DNA from: an uncultured Paracoccaceae bacterium
GTDB taxonomy: Bacteria > Pseudomonadota > Alphaproteobacteria > Rhodobacterales > Rhodobacteraceae
Reading direction: 5' to 3'
Length of the DNA: 64,000 nt
NCBI GenBank assembly: GCA_951812305.1
Contig: CATOSB010000012.1
Coordinates: forward strand, 81,591 to 145,590
Shown: in pieces, positions 62,749-64,000 of the stretch
Layout: each line of letters begins with the position of its first letter
Numbering within the stretch: the first letter of the stretch is position 1
The notes under the pieces: generated by a model
What the model was told of the DNA's origin: nothing
The model's database searches: none
What the model saw: only the letters and a program-made list of their open reading frames with translations
Position numbers and translations under genes: made by a program

Positions 62749-64000
62749 GTAACTCCCAAGCACCCCCCACGTTTGAGTGTTATTGTCAGTTTTATGGTGA
62801 GTCGAATTTGCCATTTTGCGCGTGTTTTTTTTCTTTCTTGTCTGAATTCTGTGGCGCCGGGTTGATTTCTCTGAATCAGTGGTGGGATGGATCAGGTTGC
62901 CGCCCTTGAACAACTTCTCGCCACGGCTCTGCGTCGGATCGCTGAGCTTGAAGCTGCGTTGGCGAGCATGGCGGAAGAGATCACGGACCTGCGCCGACAG
63001 TTGGCCAAGAACAGCAGCAATAGCAGCAAGCCCCCTTCAAGTGATGGCCTGAAGAAGCCAGCCCCGCGCAGCCTGCGTGGCAAATCCGGAAAGAAAAGTG
63101 GCGGCCAAGTTGGCCACCGGGGCGACACCCTGCGCCAGACGTCAACACCCGACTTTGTCGAACGGCATGAGGCGACGCATTGCAGCGCCTGTCAGAGCGC
63201 CCTGACGGCGGAGATGGTGAAAGGGATCGAGAAGCGTCAGGTGTTCGACTTGCCTGCGCCACGCCTGGAGGTCACCGAGCATCAGGCGGCGGTTTATTGT
63301 TGCGACCATTGTCGAGCCACGACGACGGCTGGCTTTCCCGATGGCGTGGCCGCGCATGTGCAATATGGCACGCGCATGCGGGCAGTGGCGGTCTATTGCA
63401 ATGTTCAGCAGCTGATACCCGAGGATCGGGTCTGCCAGCTTATGCGCGACCTGTTTGGGGCCACCAGCTTGTGCGCGGCCAGCGTGACCAACTGGACGCG
63501 CGGCGCGGCAAATAAGATGGGTGTCGTGGTTGAACACATTCTCGCCCGGCTTGCCGAAGGCGGCGTTCGGCATCTGGACGAGACCGGACTTCGTGTTGCC
63601 GGCAAGCTGCACTGGCTGCACACGATCTGCGATACCGCCTTCACCCATTACCGCATCAGCGCCAAACGCGGTGCTGTTCCAACCTTCCTGACCGGCGGGA
63701 CGATCATTCATGATCACTGGAAACCCTACTACGCCCATATGAGCGGAGTGGACGCCCACGCCCTCTGCGGGGCGCATCACTTGCGCGAACTCAAGGCCAT
63801 CGAAGAGATCGAAAAAGAGCCTTGGGCGACGGAGATGAGCGCAGTGCTTCATAGCGCCAATCAGCTCAGATGCGCGGCTCAGGATCAAGGCGAGACCGAA
63901 CTCCCGGAACTGGTTCGCCAGGGTATCGTCACCAGATACATGGCGATCCTCGCCAAGGGGCTCGCCTTCCACGAACGCCAGCCCCCGCTGGCCAAAAGCC
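62749..64000 (+). mobile_element. IS66 family element, copy 6, cut by the window edge
   Basis: It begins with the full left end GTAACTCCCAAGCACCC directly after ATTATTTG (the expected 8-bp target duplication, 62741-62748). The right end is beyond the window. Confidence 0.93.
62887..64000 (+). CDS. tnpC: IS66 family transposase, copy 6 (3' end outside window)
   Basis: The first 371 codons are present and match copies 4 and 5 (HERQPPLAK variant). It is missing from the ORF track because it runs off the edge. One silent change is visible near 63926 (ATC instead of ATA). The start is 138 bp into the element, as in the other copies. Confidence 0.93.
   Translation, partial: MDQVAALEQLLATALRRIAELEAALASMAEEITDLRRQLAKNSSNSSKPPSSDGLKKPAPRSLRGKSGKKSGGQVGHRGDTLRQTSTPDFVERHEATHCSACQSALTAEMVKGIEKRQVFDLPAPRLEVTEHQAAVYCCDHCRATTTAGFPDGVAAHVQYGTRMRAVAVYCNVQQLIPEDRVCQLMRDLFGATSLCAASVTNWTRGAANKMGVVVEHILARLAEGGVRHLDETGLRVAGKLHWLHTICDTAFTHYRISAKRGAVPTFLTGGTIIHDHWKPYYAHMSGVDAHALCGAHHLRELKAIEEIEKEPWATEMSAVLHSANQLRCAAQDQGETELPELVRQGIVTRYMAILAKGLAFHERQPPLAKS

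Noticed and set aside
1-64000. CRISPR array or cas genes
   Set aside because: No regularly spaced short repeats or Cas motifs were found. All repeats seen are IS ends, the MITE or R2.
1-64000. tRNA or rRNA genes and att sites at the accessory/chromosome joints
   Set aside because: No cloverleaf or rRNA-like sequence was recognised near 38.6 kb or elsewhere, so a tRNA-integrated island could not be supported.

Overview
The window reads as a high-GC alphaproteobacterium of the Rhodobacterales (Roseobacter/Rhodobacter) type. The basis is gene content and protein similarity recalled from family knowledge: the CobN/CobW/CobO cobalamin set with a B12 riboswitch, the AccD-FolC and ZapE-ThpR gene pairs, an Rhodobacter-like SMC, and a plasmid-type conjugation cluster with TraF, TraG/VirD4, TraB and TOPRIM primase genes. 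No rRNA, tRNA or CRISPR array was seen.

Layout. (1) About 1-16.4 kb is a conjugative plasmid or integrated-plasmid segment. Small unknown genes and a bactofilin come first. A tightly overlapping minus-strand operon follows, read from about 15.4 kb down to 6.9 kb: lysozyme-TrbL fusion, second lysozyme-like protein, TOPRIM primase, TraB, TraG/VirD4 coupling protein, two small proteins, TraF peptidase. A brnT-brnA toxin-antitoxin pair diverges from the operon head across a perfect 18-bp palindrome. A C-terminal trbI/virB10 fragment marks the broken continuation of the transfer region. (2) About 16.4-38.6 kb is an insertion-sequence graveyard. A Ycf46-like AAA ATPase gene is cut by a tandem IS66 pair and by an IS982-like element that itself contains an IS66. 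Next come a Tn3 transposase fragment, a decayed tyrosine recombinase, one intact unknown gene, an IS1111-type element with an IS66 in its 3' non-coding end, a uspA gene, an AGCS symporter gene cut by IS66, nested IS3 elements, an IS200 element, an IS4 element inside a CxxCH-ending secreted protein gene, and a patchwork of gene scraps. (3) About 38.9-62.7 kb looks like chromosome: cobO, a GFA-type protein, cobN/cobW/hupE under a cobalamin riboswitch, smc, an MFS carrier, zapE, thpR, folC, accD, a CPBP protease-like gene, an ISAzo13 element, a haem-motif protein, ilvD and a lipoprotein. Another IS66 runs off the right edge.

Mobile DNA is the main theme. There are five full-length or edge-cut copies of a 1601-bp IS66-family element plus one copy lacking its left 84 bp; every independent insertion that could be checked has an 8-bp target duplication. 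There are two copies of a 1521-bp IS982-like element carrying a passenger gene, each with a 6-bp target duplication. There are three copies of a 173-bp non-autonomous element (MITE) with inverted CAGGGCAATCGA ends and 10-bp target duplications. All boundaries were read by eye from the sequence. Because the IS66 copies are nearly identical, the order of the segments between them depends on the assembly being right.
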